From Rhynchopus euleeides (taxonomy: Eukaryota; Euglenozoa; Diplonemea; Diplonemida; Diplonemidae): a stretch of DNA of 64,000 bases. Of the stretch, positions 41,549 through 51,405 are shown one piece after another. Under the pieces are notes generated by a model. That model was not told where the DNA came from and made no database searches. It saw nothing but the letters and a program-made list of their open reading frames with translations. The DNA lies in assembly GCA_963210315.1 (NCBI GenBank), contig OY723318.1:806001-870000 (forward strand), given 5' to 3'. The stretch's first letter is position 1. Every line of letters starts with the position of its first letter. Both the position numbers and the translations under genes were made by a program.

Positions 41549-43675
41549 ATGCACGGCAGCGCGTGCCCCCCATGGCGGATGGTGCTAGTCGGTGTGGCGG
41601 TAGCGGGGTGGTGCGGCAGCGTTGCGCACGGCGCACCTGGTGTCGTCGCAGAGCTGAGTGTGGAGGATAAGCGGGCGATGCTGGATGCGCACAACGCAAA
41701 GCGGAGGTTGTGGGCGAAGGGCGGGCAGGGCGTCGGTGGCCGTCACCCGTACGCTGGCGGGATCGCAGAGATGTACTGGGACCCCGGTCTGGAGGCGATG
41801 GCGAAGAAGCGGGCGGCAAACTGCTACTACGGGCACTTCGGCGGATCGGGTGGGATCAATGAAGACTACAAGGAGATAAGGGACAAGGTGACGTACGGAT
41901 GGACATCGCCTATCACCGCAGGGGAAAATGTCGCGCTTTTCAAGAACAACGACAAGGATTTCACACAGGCAGCGAGCAAGGCGCAGTATATGAAAAACTC
42001 TGTGCAGGGGTGGGTGAATGAGGGGGACCTGTTCGACTGGCAGCGGAAGACGTGCTATGCGGATACATGCGGGCACTGGAACCAGGTGATCACCATCAGG
42101 TCGCGCTACATCGGCTGCGCGGCAGCTACCTGCGAGAACGGGATCGTGGGTGCACCTCCCCAGTGGAATTCGGGGGTGGTGGTGCAGTGCAACTACTGGC
42201 CGCCGATGGATGCGGGCTACCCGTATGAGGACGCGTGGTTCCGGGAGTATGCTGCCATGTGCATCGGGTGCGATCACTGGAATTATGACTCCGACATCTG
42301 CGACGATCACCTGTGCACGGGGGGGATCAACCCGCTGTGGTTCTCGACCGGGGAGAGAAACGACACCGTGACGCAGTGCGACGACGGGCTGGGGCGCCTC
42401 GTGTCGGCCTGCAATAAGTGGGACAACAGGTACACCGCAGTCCCGCCCCCGACTGAGGTGCCCAGCACAGCTACACCTGCACCTCTGACGCTCACACCCG
42501 TGGACGCGGCGCGCACCGAGTGCCCACAGGCGGTGCGGGTTGCGTCATTCTGGTCCGCCGACACGTTTGACCAGAACGCGCCGCTGACGTTCGGCGGGAA
42601 CTTCGTTGTGACGGGCACTGCTTCTGTCGACCTGCTCACCCGCGATGCGCCTATGTTTAACTTTGGGAACGGGCCTGAGAAGGACAACGTGGTTGTCCAT
42701 CAGTACCAGCTGACCGGCCACCTGACGCTGTCCGTACGTGTGGGCACCCGTTGGGAGTCCATCAGCTGCCCCAGGCATGTACCTCTGTATGGGAGCTTTA
42801 CCTTCGAGGCGTCTGTGATCGACGGACATGGGTCGCTGTATGTGAACGGTAAATTGTGCGCAGAGGGGCCCATCGCTGCACCGCTTCTCGTGCAGCGGAA
42901 TGTCAACCTCATCGGGAAGGCCCACCCGAACAAATACTACAAGGGCACCGACGGCCAGCTCGACGGCGAGGTGAGCTCGTTTCAGCTGCACATGTGTGGG
43001 GCTGGCAACTCTGTCCCCTCGGCGGCTCCGATGCCGGACGCTATCCCGACTGCAGTGCCGAACACACCTGCACCGACACCCCCTGCGACCGCAGCGCCCA
43101 ACACAGCTGCACCTGCACCCCCTGCAACCGCAGTGCCCAACACAGCTACACCTGTCCCCCCGCCTGTTGCGACCCCCGCACCCGTCGACCCGGCGCACAC
43201 CGAGTGCCCACAGGCGGTGCGGGTTGTGTCATTCCTGTTCGCCGACACGTTTGACCAGAAGGCACCGCTGACGTTCGGCGGGAACTTCCGTGTGAAGGCC
43301 CGTGTTCTGATCAACAGGTACAGCAACTATGCGCGTGTGTTTGACTTTGGGAACGGGCCTAGGAAGGACAACGTGCTTGTCACACAGCACGGGACGAGCG
43401 GCAAGCTGTCGTTGTTCGTGTTTGTGGGCGCCCATTCGAAGCATATCACATGCGACATGCAGGCCCCTCTGGGGCGCGCCTTTGCCTTCGAGGCGTCTGT
43501 GCTCAACGGAAAGGCGGCGATGTATGTGGACGGTGCCCTGTGTGCACAGGGGCCCGTCACTGCACCGCTTGCCGTGGAGCGGAGCGGCAACCTCATCGGG
43601 CTGAGCCACTGGTCACATGACAGCCCGCTGGACGGGGAGGTGACCACGTTTGAGCTGGACACGTGTGGGGCGTGA
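41549..43675 (+). CDS. Secreted CAP/SCP protein with two LamG-like domains
   Basis: 708 residues; the start is the ATG opening a signal peptide (MVLVGVAVAGWCGSVAHG at about 11-28), after pyrimidine-rich acceptor-like sites. Residues about 35-300 are a CAP (SCP/CRISP/PR-1) domain: MLDAHNAKR, YYGHFGGSGG, ITAGENVA, the CAP1-like GHWNQVITIRSRYIGCAAATC and the CAP2-like CNYWPPMDAGYPY. Cys-rich hinge sequence follows (CIGCDHWNYDSDICDDHLC). Two copies of a ~165-residue domain starting TECPQAVRV and ending SSFQLHMCGA / TTFELDTCGA have the concanavalin-like LamG pattern (FGGNF..., FNFGNGP, LYVNGKLCAEGP, LIG). Linkers are Pro/Thr/Ala tandem repeats (PNTAAPAPPATAV), probably O-glycosylated. It should be secreted or at the surface, with the LamG-like domains binding sugars or matrix (inference). 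The two domains are internal duplicates. Confidence 0.9.
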   Translation: MHGSACPPWRMVLVGVAVAGWCGSVAHGAPGVVAELSVEDKRAMLDAHNAKRRLWAKGGQGVGGRHPYAGGIAEMYWDPGLEAMAKKRAANCYYGHFGGSGGINEDYKEIRDKVTYGWTSPITAGENVALFKNNDKDFTQAASKAQYMKNSVQGWVNEGDLFDWQRKTCYADTCGHWNQVITIRSRYIGCAAATCENGIVGAPPQWNSGVVVQCNYWPPMDAGYPYEDAWFREYAAMCIGCDHWNYDSDICDDHLCTGGINPLWFSTGERNDTVTQCDDGLGRLVSACNKWDNRYTAVPPPTEVPSTATPAPLTLTPVDAARTECPQAVRVASFWSADTFDQNAPLTFGGNFVVTGTASVDLLTRDAPMFNFGNGPEKDNVVVHQYQLTGHLTLSVRVGTRWESISCPRHVPLYGSFTFEASVIDGHGSLYVNGKLCAEGPIAAPLLVQRNVNLIGKAHPNKYYKGTDGQLDGEVSSFQLHMCGAGNSVPSAAPMPDAIPTAVPNTPAPTPPATAAPNTAAPAPPATAVPNTATPVPPPVATPAPVDPAHTECPQAVRVVSFLFADTFDQKAPLTFGGNFRVKARVLINRYSNYARVFDFGNGPRKDNVLVTQHGTSGKLSLFVFVGAHSKHITCDMQAPLGRAFAFEASVLNGKAAMYVDGALCAQGPVTAPLAVERSGNLIGLSHWSHDSPLDGEVTTFELDTCGA

Positions 43676-45540
43676 GGCAGCAGATCATCCCAGTTGTGTA
43701 CACTGGGAACAGGAACGGAATCAGGCTCTGCTGCTGCTGCTGCTGCTGTGCGTGCGGGCGCCAAGTGTCCTGCTTCGCTCGATACGCCTCGAGCCGGGGC
43801 AGGGACCCAGGGCAGCACGTGTGGCAGGGCACAGCTCTCTCTCTCTCTCTCTCTCTCTCAAATGCAGCAGCGTCGGAGCCCCGTTGACAGATTTAATGTA
43901 CGACTTGCCATGCAATGGAACGGGAAGTTCCAGTCAAAAGGTGTTGTTGCGTTCATTCCAACCCACTCCAAAAGGTGGTCAGCACCCGCAACACATTTTT
44001 GGGCGATTCTTGACATGCTGGACACACAGAAGGGCGGGGTACCAACATTCCCCTGGTTTGTTTCCTTTCGTTTGTTTCTCCCCCCTCCCTCTCACCTCAC
44101 CACCCCTTGTCTACGGTGCCATGCTCCCAGACCTGCTGTTGGGGCTGTTGCCTGGATTTCTTTGGTTTTTTTTGCATCGCCCAGGCAGACTGTTCTGTTC
44201 GATAGGGCGCCGCCTCACCACCACATCGGTTTGAGTGCTGCTGCCCCTGTTCTGCCTGCGGTGATCCATACGGCCATACGGCCATGATTTTATACTTGTC
44301 CTTGCGGCACAGGTGTGCTCTGAGGCGGGATCCACCTGCACCCTCTCAGCAGCGCTGTGCCCTTTGCCACCTCCGTCCCGGCGTCAGCCACATGATGCGG
44401 GGGCCGTGGCTGACACCTCCCCTTCTATATGTTTTGAAGAGATTGCAAGATGGTGTGGGGACTTTTTCAGGATCTGTTTGAAGAGGCCTTTCGTACTCTA
44501 CACTCATCACACACCACCACACTCAAGAATATCCTGGCCCCTGGCCGTCAAAGCGTGCTTCTGTCGGGATGCTTTGAAACCCACGCTGCTGGGGTGGGTA
44601 CCGGGCCTGCCCTCTGCCCTCCTGTGGCGTGTGGTGTTTGTTTCTTGCTGAAGGCTATAGTTTTGTGAAAGCCTCTCAGCAGCGCTGTGCCCCCTGTGCT
44701 GCGTCACAGCGCACAGTGCATCTGAGCCATTTGACTGATTGAAGGGCATATATCCTTGCCAGCCGCACGGCGTCCCGCCCGGCTGGCCCACTGCGGGCCT
44801 TGGCTGGCACCGCCCTCTGCCACTGTCACACCCCTCCTTGTTCTTGTTCTTGTGTGGGGAAGACATCAGACCATGAAATGAAAAATGGAAGCAAAACAAC
44901 GGGATGAACGAACGCAGATGACATGGTAGCGCAGTCTCCCCCACCCCCCCCCTCTGTCTCCGACACCCCACCCGCACCTGCCTGTGCACGCTATTGAGGG
45001 GACTGTGCCCTGCTTTGGGAATTTCACATTCCAAGGAAGACGTGCGATTGTCTTTGCTGTATTGCGTTTCTTCTTCCAGGCACCCCACACACCCACACCA
45101 CTATCACGTAGGGGTGGGCGGGGAGTGGGACCACTATCACTACACACAAACACACACACCCACCATCCCAACAGACCGACGCCTGAAGGCGTGGACACAT
45201 CACACAGCACCCTCACATCAGCTTGTGGGAGGGAGAACAAGCGGCGAAAGGGCGCAGGGACCGAGCGTGTGTTTGTGCAGGGTTGTTTCTTAGCAGCTGC
45301 ACACCCCCACACACCACCCATCCCACCGCCGTTCTCCCCACCACCCCCTCCCCCCACCAACCCCTGTTTCATTTCTCGGCACTTCTATTTTTTGAAAAAA
45401 AAGCAGCCCACCCCCCCTCCCCCCCCACCCAACTTCTAACACAGCCACCACCCCACCTATCCCTTTACTCCGTTGAATCATCGGAAAAGGGGTGGGTGTT
45501 TTTTTGTGGCAGGTGTCCGTTTGATCTCCCCCCCCCCCCC
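43676..45540. other. Intergenic with microsatellites
   Basis: (CTG)n at 43728-43748, (CT)n at 43832-43858, and many C-runs at 44940-45540. Two similar stretches (near 44325-44410 and 44670-44790) share CTCTCAGCAGCGCTGTGCC. The open frames have no domains. Confidence 0.5.
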
Positions 45541-45542
45541 TA

Positions 45543-45992
45543 GGGCAGTGGTGGCTGCGTACGCGTACGCAGCGTGATTTTCAAAAAGTGCGTACGGCGT
45601 ACGCGTACGCGTACGCGTACGGCGCTGCGTACGGCAGTCTATGGAGCACAGGAGACGGCCATGGCCGCACACCAAATCCAACAGTCGAACTCAGGTGTAC
45701 CAGGGGCAGCCTTCGAGCCTTCCAGTCGGAAGTGGTACCTTTTGCAGTATGATTGCGGGTGTACTTGCAGGTGTTGCGAGTTATTCGCCACGTGCGCGGC
45801 AAGGAACCATCTGTGAAAGGCAAGATCAAAGGCCAGGGCCCAGCCACCCGCTGGGTGGCCTACTGTGTGCTGAGAGACCTGGAATACCAGCCGTACGCAA
45901 AATCTGCGTACGCGTACGCAGCGCGATTTTCAGAAAGTGCGTACGGCGTACGCGTACGCGTACCGTACGGCCGTACGCTGCCACCACTGCCC
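45543..45992. mobile_element. M, TIR element (TA target), abuts N
   Basis: 450 bp. Ends GGGCAGTGGTGGC and inverse, TA at 45541-45542 and 45993-45994. The subterminal word GTACGCGTACGC is repeated in both ends with GATTTTCARAAAGTGCG. The roughly 250-bp middle is unique sequence with a Cys-rich short frame of no known family. Its right TA is also the left TA of N. Confidence 0.87.
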
Positions 45993-45994
45993 TA

Positions 45995-47148
45995 GGGGGG
46001 GGTCACTGGGGGGGACAAACCCCAAAATTCCACTTTCCCTCGGAGGTCATTTTTGGGCCAAAAAAATATGAAAAACCGGTCCAGAATGTGTCGGAACCCG
46101 GAAATACCCCCACTACAACATGATCTGTGGCCTTGTTACCCTCTCAGACCCCATCCTAATTTTCCATACCACAACTTGTACCGAGCCCACCCCCGGTGGG
46201 CAAGGTCTCATCGTGATCAACATGCAATGGGCCAAGAAAAGCTCTGTTCCACCCTTCAAAGCTGCCGAGAGGTTCCTGTGGAGTCTATCGGAACAGCGGT
46301 GCAAGCCCTGCTGTGAGATAGCGGTGCTGCAGGTCGCAGATATCGCACAAGAAGGTACCTACCGGTTGTTGTACCGGAAGCACACCATGGTGAAGGTGCA
46401 GCACAGGTGGCACGGTTGCCCCTGTACGAACATATACTCCACTGCAGCGCTCGCACCCTAGTGCTGACGTGAGCCGAGGTCGGTGTGGATCGAATTCAAA
46501 CAGGTGTGGTGCACGACTGGCTGGAGGGTCTCCTCTCGTCAATGACAGTACAGCTGATCAGCCGCTTTCAGTGTACAGCCTCAACGGTGACTGCACTCGC
46601 ACAGGTCACCGCAAGCGGAATAGTGAATATTGAGGTGGGGAAATCCCCCTGTACCCTCGGCAGAGGATGTGCGCGCATTTGCGAAGCGACCGCGTCCCCA
46701 GACAACTGCTCAGGAAGCGTTCCGGGAGATACTTGACCCACAAACAGGGCGAGATCCGCAGCTTCCTGGGAAGGAAACGGGGTGCTGAATTGATGGATCG
46801 CGCCGAGGAGAGCGGGCTCCACCAGGATGAATTCACCATACTTGAGCTCCAGGAGAACCTCCTGGACGATATGTATGCGGAACTTGATACAATGCCTCTT
46901 CCCAGTGGTTGTAGTCAAAAAATGACGAAGCCACGCTACTACCCCGAGGTACAAGTTCTGGTAGGAAAATAAAAAATGGGCGAAAAATGCCTTCCCGGGT
47001 GTCAAAAATCACCGAAATGGGCCTAAACCCTGTTTTCCACCACATATCGGCCAACAGCTACCCAAAAATAGGCTCTCCGGGGGTCGGAATGGGGGTGTCG
47101 GAAAAATTGCTGTTTGTCTACCACTTTTCCTTAGCAGTGACCCCCCCC
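45995..47148. mobile_element. N, TIR element (TA target)
   Basis: 1154 bp, ends GGGGGGGGTCACTG and CAGTGACCCCCCCC, TA at 45993-45994 and 47149-47150. The ends resemble those of L (G-run followed by TCNACTG), suggesting related families. Similarity between the two ends beyond the first 15 bp is weak. The interior has three short frames. Confidence 0.72.
46120..46461 (+). CDS. Unrecognised open frame inside N
   Basis: 113 codons starting MICGLVTLSDPILIFHTTTC, non-repetitive (PPFKAAERFLWSLSEQRCKP). A second frame at 46667-46972 (LHQDEFTILELQENLLDDMY) follows in another phase. Together they look like the worn remains of one gene carried by N. No family recognised. Confidence 0.25.
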   Translation: MICGLVTLSDPILIFHTTTCTEPTPGGQGLIVINMQWAKKSSVPPFKAAERFLWSLSEQRCKPCCEIAVLQVADIAQEGTYRLLYRKHTMVKVQHRWHGCPCTNIYSTAALAP

Positions 47149-47218
47149 TACCCCCCCCCCCCTCTCTCCCTCCCTCCCTTCGTTTTGCACGGAGAGGAGA
47201 AATCCGTATTGCGGAGAG

Positions 47219-48010
47219 ATGGGTAAGGCAAATGGGGTGTTCTCAGCCTCGCCGGAGACGACCGGGTTTTCGAGGATGATGGTGAAAACGGCGAGGGATG
47301 ACGTCCTCTGCCCTCTGTGCGATATGGCGATCGATGTGAACGGGGGGCACGTCTGCAGCGTCGCCGAGATCCTGAGCACAATGAGCCCGACAAGCGGCAT
47401 CACGCGGAAGAACAGCTGCCTCAGCAGCTTCAACAGCAGGTGCAGCGTCAGCAGCGAGAGCTCGAGGCTGAGCAAAATCGTCACTTTCAAGGAGGGTGAA
47501 TTCCAAGGCCATCTGGAGGACGCCGCCTCTGTTCAGACGGAGGACACCGAAATCACTCTCTCTACACACATGAGGATGAAGGGCGAGCGGGTGCGGACAA
47601 AGTGCGTCCTTGCCGCCCGGTGTAAGAAGGAGGTTCCAGGGGGTGCCCACGCGAGGGTGACCGGGGTGAACGACGAGCTGATGCTCTATGAGATCACCAC
47701 GGATGACGGGCTCGTGATAGTGACAGAGCCCTGCGACATCGTGTTTCTGGGGTTTCTCCCGGTGAAGACGCTGATCAGGACAGCCGCACCTCTCACGCTG
47801 ACATCGGCTGACCTGACGCTGCAGTTCCCCACCGGGACGACGGCTCGCATCATCGGGCACAACCTGGAGAAGAACACGCTGCAGCTCAAGTTCGCCTCCG
47901 GCCCGCAGTGCGACCTGAGCCCTGCACACGCCGTGCCCTGTTCTGAAGGCTCCCAGAGGAGCGGATCGTTCTTCTCGCGGCTGCTCCAGAAGAGGACGGT
48001 TGCGCCGTGA
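47219..48010 (+). CDS. Hypothetical protein with putative Cys/His knuckle
   Basis: 263 residues; the start is the ATG after a long pyrimidine-rich stretch (47141-47185). Near the N-terminus is a possible metal site, LCPLCDMAIDVNGGHVC. A Ser-rich linker (about 60-88) follows, then a folded-looking region (about 90-245) with alternating hydrophobic strands: MRMKGERVRTKCVLAARCKK, HARVTGVNDELMLYEITTDD, LQFPTGTTARIIGHNLEKN. Two stretches share the pattern R-x-x-G-x-N/H-x-E/L, which may be two related beta-barrel repeats (Tudor/SH3-like in feel, unproven). Base use resembles the other genes, and codon bias supports coding. No confident family assignment. It lies only 70 bp from the end of element N. 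Confidence 0.65.
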   Translation: MGKANGVFSASPETTGFSRMMVKTARDDVLCPLCDMAIDVNGGHVCSVAEILSTMSPTSGITRKNSCLSSFNSRCSVSSESSRLSKIVTFKEGEFQGHLEDAASVQTEDTEITLSTHMRMKGERVRTKCVLAARCKKEVPGGAHARVTGVNDELMLYEITTDDGLVIVTEPCDIVFLGFLPVKTLIRTAAPLTLTSADLTLQFPTGTTARIIGHNLEKNTLQLKFASGPQCDLSPAHAVPCSEGSQRSGSFFSRLLQKRTVAP

Positions 48011-48183
48011 TCAGCTTGCTGTTTGCGTGCAGCAATAGGGGATATGGTTTCCCCCCTGTGTTTGCGATCACTGCAATCATGCGGTTTGGGGAGGGGTGGG
48101 GTGGGTGGGGGGGCGCGTGTGTGTGATATGGGTTGCAGGGAGAGAGTGGGGGGGGGGGGGGGCTTCAAAGAAAATGTGGCTTT

Positions 48184-48292
48184 GGGGGCCCTCGCTACCA
48201 GTCAAAGCTCGTCACAGCTCGTCAGTTAGTGAGGGGAAGTGGGCTGGAACTCACTTTTTCTCACTCAGTCACATCTGGTAGCGAGGGCCCCC
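48184..48292. mobile_element. C1, 109-bp MITE
   Basis: TIR GGGGGCCCTCGCTACCAG, TTT duplicated (48181-48183, 48293-48295). The body TCACTTTTTCTCACTCAGTC is shared with C2. Confidence 0.9.
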
Positions 48293-49078
48293 TTTGGGGT
48301 GTTTTGTATGTGAGTATCGTGTCGATCGCATCCGGAGCAAGGGGTGTGTGTGTGCCGCGCAGTGAGGGTGTATCATCTGAGTTCGCTCAGCGGCGTGCCT
48401 TCGCTAAACGGAAAAAGAAGGCAAAAAAAAGGCTTAAGCGTGTGTGCGTGTGTGTGCTCGGCGCGTCTCGACACTTGTTACAAAAAAAAGGCATGTGCGT
48501 GCTGTGTGATGGATTGGAGGGTATATTCAAACATCGGTTCGGAAGTTCACTGGTGTGCCCCCCTGTCCTCGACAAAAAGGATTAGTTATGTTGCCGTGTG
48601 TGCGGTGCACAGAAGAGCGATCAGACCATCGGGGTGTGCCAATTGTGGCAGTTCGAGCCTAGCGCCATGGTCGGTCGGTGTCGAAAAAAAGCAAGATTGG
48701 AAAGTCTTCAAAAGCAAAAAGACTTGGTAGAAAGGCGATGCTGGAGAAGAGATATGGGGGGGGGGGGGGTACGCTTTAGCAACTGAAAGAAAATCAGCAA
48801 ATAAACGAGAACAATCAAAAAAAATCCGCCTTTTTATGATTTGGCGGTTTTTTCTTCAGCCGCTCCCTATCTTCCCCCCCCCGATCCTCTCCACCACCCA
48901 GCGGGTCACGCTAAGTCACACGCAATTATCCCTGGAATCCGCGCCATTTGCTTTTGTCTTCCCCCTCTTGGCAAAACGGTGCTAGAAAAAAAACACAACT
49001 CATCCGTTTCTTGTTCTGTGATCTTTCCCCCTCTTCTCGTATCCTTTCTGCTGATCGCCCTTCTTTTTTTTTCCCCTA
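48293..49078. other. Intergenic, no supported gene
   Basis: A/T- and G-tract rich; (GT)n-like stretches near 48441-48452, poly(G) at 48755-48769. No credible frame. Confidence 0.45.
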
Positions 49079-49307
49079 CACGGTGGACTCCAGCGGGGGT
49101 AGGGTAACCCTTTTCGGGAGTCTCAACTAGGGGGAGTCCAACTCCCGCTAGCGGGAGTCTGACTCCCCCTAGCGGGAGTCTTTTCACCTATTTTCACTCA
49201 TTTTTCCCATGATACCTATGCAATGTGGCACTCGTCACTGAAGTACAGCCACACCAAACGAAACGGACGTTTCCACCCATCCCAGCTCGCAGACCTGATT
49301 CACAAAA

Positions 49308-49688
49308 ATGGGGAAGACGACAACGAAGCCGGCAGCGAAGCCGGCGGCAAAGTCGATTAAGAAGAAGAAGAGCGCAGAGAGTCCCGAGGCTGCGGAGGCG
49401 ACGAACATTGTGCATGATTTTTGCACGGCCTTCCCTGTTAAAAAAGGGGGCAGTGTGCTGACACTGGGATCCATTAGAAGGCTCCTAGCAACGGTGTTGA
49501 GCAAGGAGCTCCACAAGCACAGCACCCAGGTGGCCAACGCAATCATCGCCATGTCTTCCCTGACATGGATAAGTTCGCTGTCAGGGAAGTCGCAACGATG
49601 CGGAAGGAGGGCGCTCTCCGTCATATACAAGGTGGAGGCGAAGTATGGCAAGGTGCAGGATACAAACGTGTCGTCGGGGGCAGCCTGA
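49308..49688 (+). CDS. Small basic protein inside P, linker-histone-like tail
   Basis: 126 codons. The N-terminus MGKTTTKPAAKPAAKSIKKK is Lys/Ala/Pro-rich like linker-histone or core-histone tails. The remainder (SIRRLLATVLSKELHKHSTQ, VANAIIAMSSL) has the helical pattern of a histone-fold or small DNA-binding domain, but no signature was matched. It may be a captured host gene fragment; the frame may be broken near 49565, where another phase stays open to 49861. Confidence 0.35.
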   Translation: MGKTTTKPAAKPAAKSIKKKKSAESPEAAEATNIVHDFCTAFPVKKGGSVLTLGSIRRLLATVLSKELHKHSTQVANAIIAMSSLTWISSLSGKSQRCGRRALSVIYKVEAKYGKVQDTNVSSGAA

Positions 49689-49953
49689 AGCCGCGAATGA
49701 TCGCGACACGGGCGAACGGCTTGGCACCGTGGGTCTGGATAGATGCTGGAGTTCGGCCGGGTGAAACCGGAAGTCGCAGCAAAATTTGCCCCCCCAGATT
49801 TCTTCCTCAAACCCACCCGTGGGCTGATCCGGCCTTGCACGGTGGACTCCAGCGGGGGTAGGGTACCACTACCGGGTTTAACCCTTTTCGGGAGTCTCAA
49901 CTAGGGGGAGTCCAACTCCCGCTAGCGGGAGTATAGATCAGCAGTGGGCAACA

Positions 49954-51090
49954 ATGAGGCGATGCGGGGGGCGAGGGCACCGATGCTCACTGTGCGACAT
50001 CCCAGAAGAACGCTGGTATCAACAGGTGCATCGATACCCGCACCTGACTCTCTCTGAGATAAAAGAGGCTGGCTACCCCTCCCTCTTGGCAGGTGTGCTT
50101 CCCAATGCCCGCTACGTCACCCCAGCACTCCATGACTGCAAGGGGCTCGCCATGCGGCTGATCAGGGTACTGGATGAGACAACAAAAAAATATTCGACAA
50201 GACCTGTACAAACCTTGCACTGAATGTGTCGCAGAATGGGACAGGTGCTCAGTTCCGGAAGGTCGTGCTTGCCTGTCACAGGACACACCTACAAGGGCTT
50301 GTTCCGCTACCTCTTTGTCTCCCTTGCAGACCTCATGCATTTCCGGTATGCAGACATCCCCTGGCACTTCTGGGGATGCAAGGATGAGTCAGCCCGGATT
50401 CCCTTCTTGCGTGCTCGGATCTCAGGGCATATATTTCACTGGTTGATGGAGCATGCCGAAAAGGGATCAACGCGCAATGCCTACGTACACAGTCTCCATC
50501 ATTGGTGGGCTCCAGAAGATGCAGTGCCTCTGCAGAACAACGACGAATTTGAAGAAGCAGAGAACGGACATCGCAAGAAAGATGCCGTTACAATCGCCAG
50601 CTCCGCAACTTACGAGAGAGATCTTGCGATGGCAGAAGAGAAGCGGCGCGCATCGGGCATGCCTTGGAAGGTTGCGCACCTGTCGCAGGACGGGATCCTC
50701 GGGTATAGAGAAGTCATTCTGTGTCCGTGTCTGCACACCCGACACGCTCATAGATTGGCTGTGTATGTTCTTTGCACACAGTTGACACAGCTGCAGAAGG
50801 GGTTTGTGCACTGCAACACACAGGACTTCGTTGAACCCATCAGCGCGCCCTACTTCCTGTCCCGGTTCCCCGAAGGACACCGCAAATTATCGCTCTGCTT
50901 GTGCAAAATGCCAATCCCGCTGGGGGCGACTTTCACACCATTCGTGTCATCCGAGGCGACTTTGAGCACGCTTGACCAACGCGCACAGCAGGAGGGGGAT
51001 GACAGTTCTGACGAAGAAGATGAGGCCTGCAGGATGGCTTGTCTTGCCCAAGGTGTAACACAACTACGACAGGCGATGGCCGCACTTTGA
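49954..51090 (+). pseudogene. Candidate transposase-type frame of P
   Basis: One reading phase stays open across 379 codons apart from a single TGA at 50221-50223. The first part (MRRCGGRGHRCSLCDIPEER) has a CxxC cluster; the second has non-repetitive sequence (FRYADIPWHFWGCKDES, HSLHHWWAPEDAV) and ends in an acidic stretch (GDDSSDEEDEAC). It is the longest conserved-looking frame in any of the elements, and it lies between the inner left end and the right end of P. No transposase superfamily motif was recognised. The TGA means either a dead copy, a reassigned codon, or a start at the second Met. Confidence 0.4.
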
Positions 51091-51405
51091 CACCTCAAAT
51101 TCTAACCGCTCACCTCCGCAGGTGCAGCCGCTACCAGGAGGATAGGTAGGTAGTCCAGAGTCCGGGGAAACTGACAGAAGCAAAACAAGCCCCTCCCCAT
51201 CCCTCTTCCACCATGATTTTACCCCCCACGCCAGTAGACTGTAACTATATCATGGGAAAAATGGATGAAAATAGGTGAAAAGACTCCCGCTAGGGGGAGT
51301 CAGACTCCCCCTAGCGGGAGTATAGACTCCCGCTAGCGGGAGTCTTTGACACCCGCTCAGACTCCCGCTCCCAGACTCCCGCTAGGGCCGCTGGAGTCCA
51401 CCGTG

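Larger units (their letters stand above)
49079..51405. mobile_element. P, 2.3-kb TIR element (TA target)
   Basis: Ends CACGGTGGACTCCAGCG and inverse, TA at 49077-49078 and 51406-51407. The CACGGTGG start is shared with A and O, suggesting related transposases. The subterminal palindrome CTCCCGCTAGCGGGAG is repeated at 49138-49178 and 51284-51385. A second copy of the left end lies at 49838-49935 inside the element, without TA, so P is composite: a left part with a basic open frame and a right part with a longer one. Confidence 0.82.

Noticed and set aside
46005-47137. N as a CACTA element because CACTG lies near its ends
   Set aside because: The TIR continues outward through the G-run to TA, so the element does not start at CACTG and there is no 3-bp duplication at that point.
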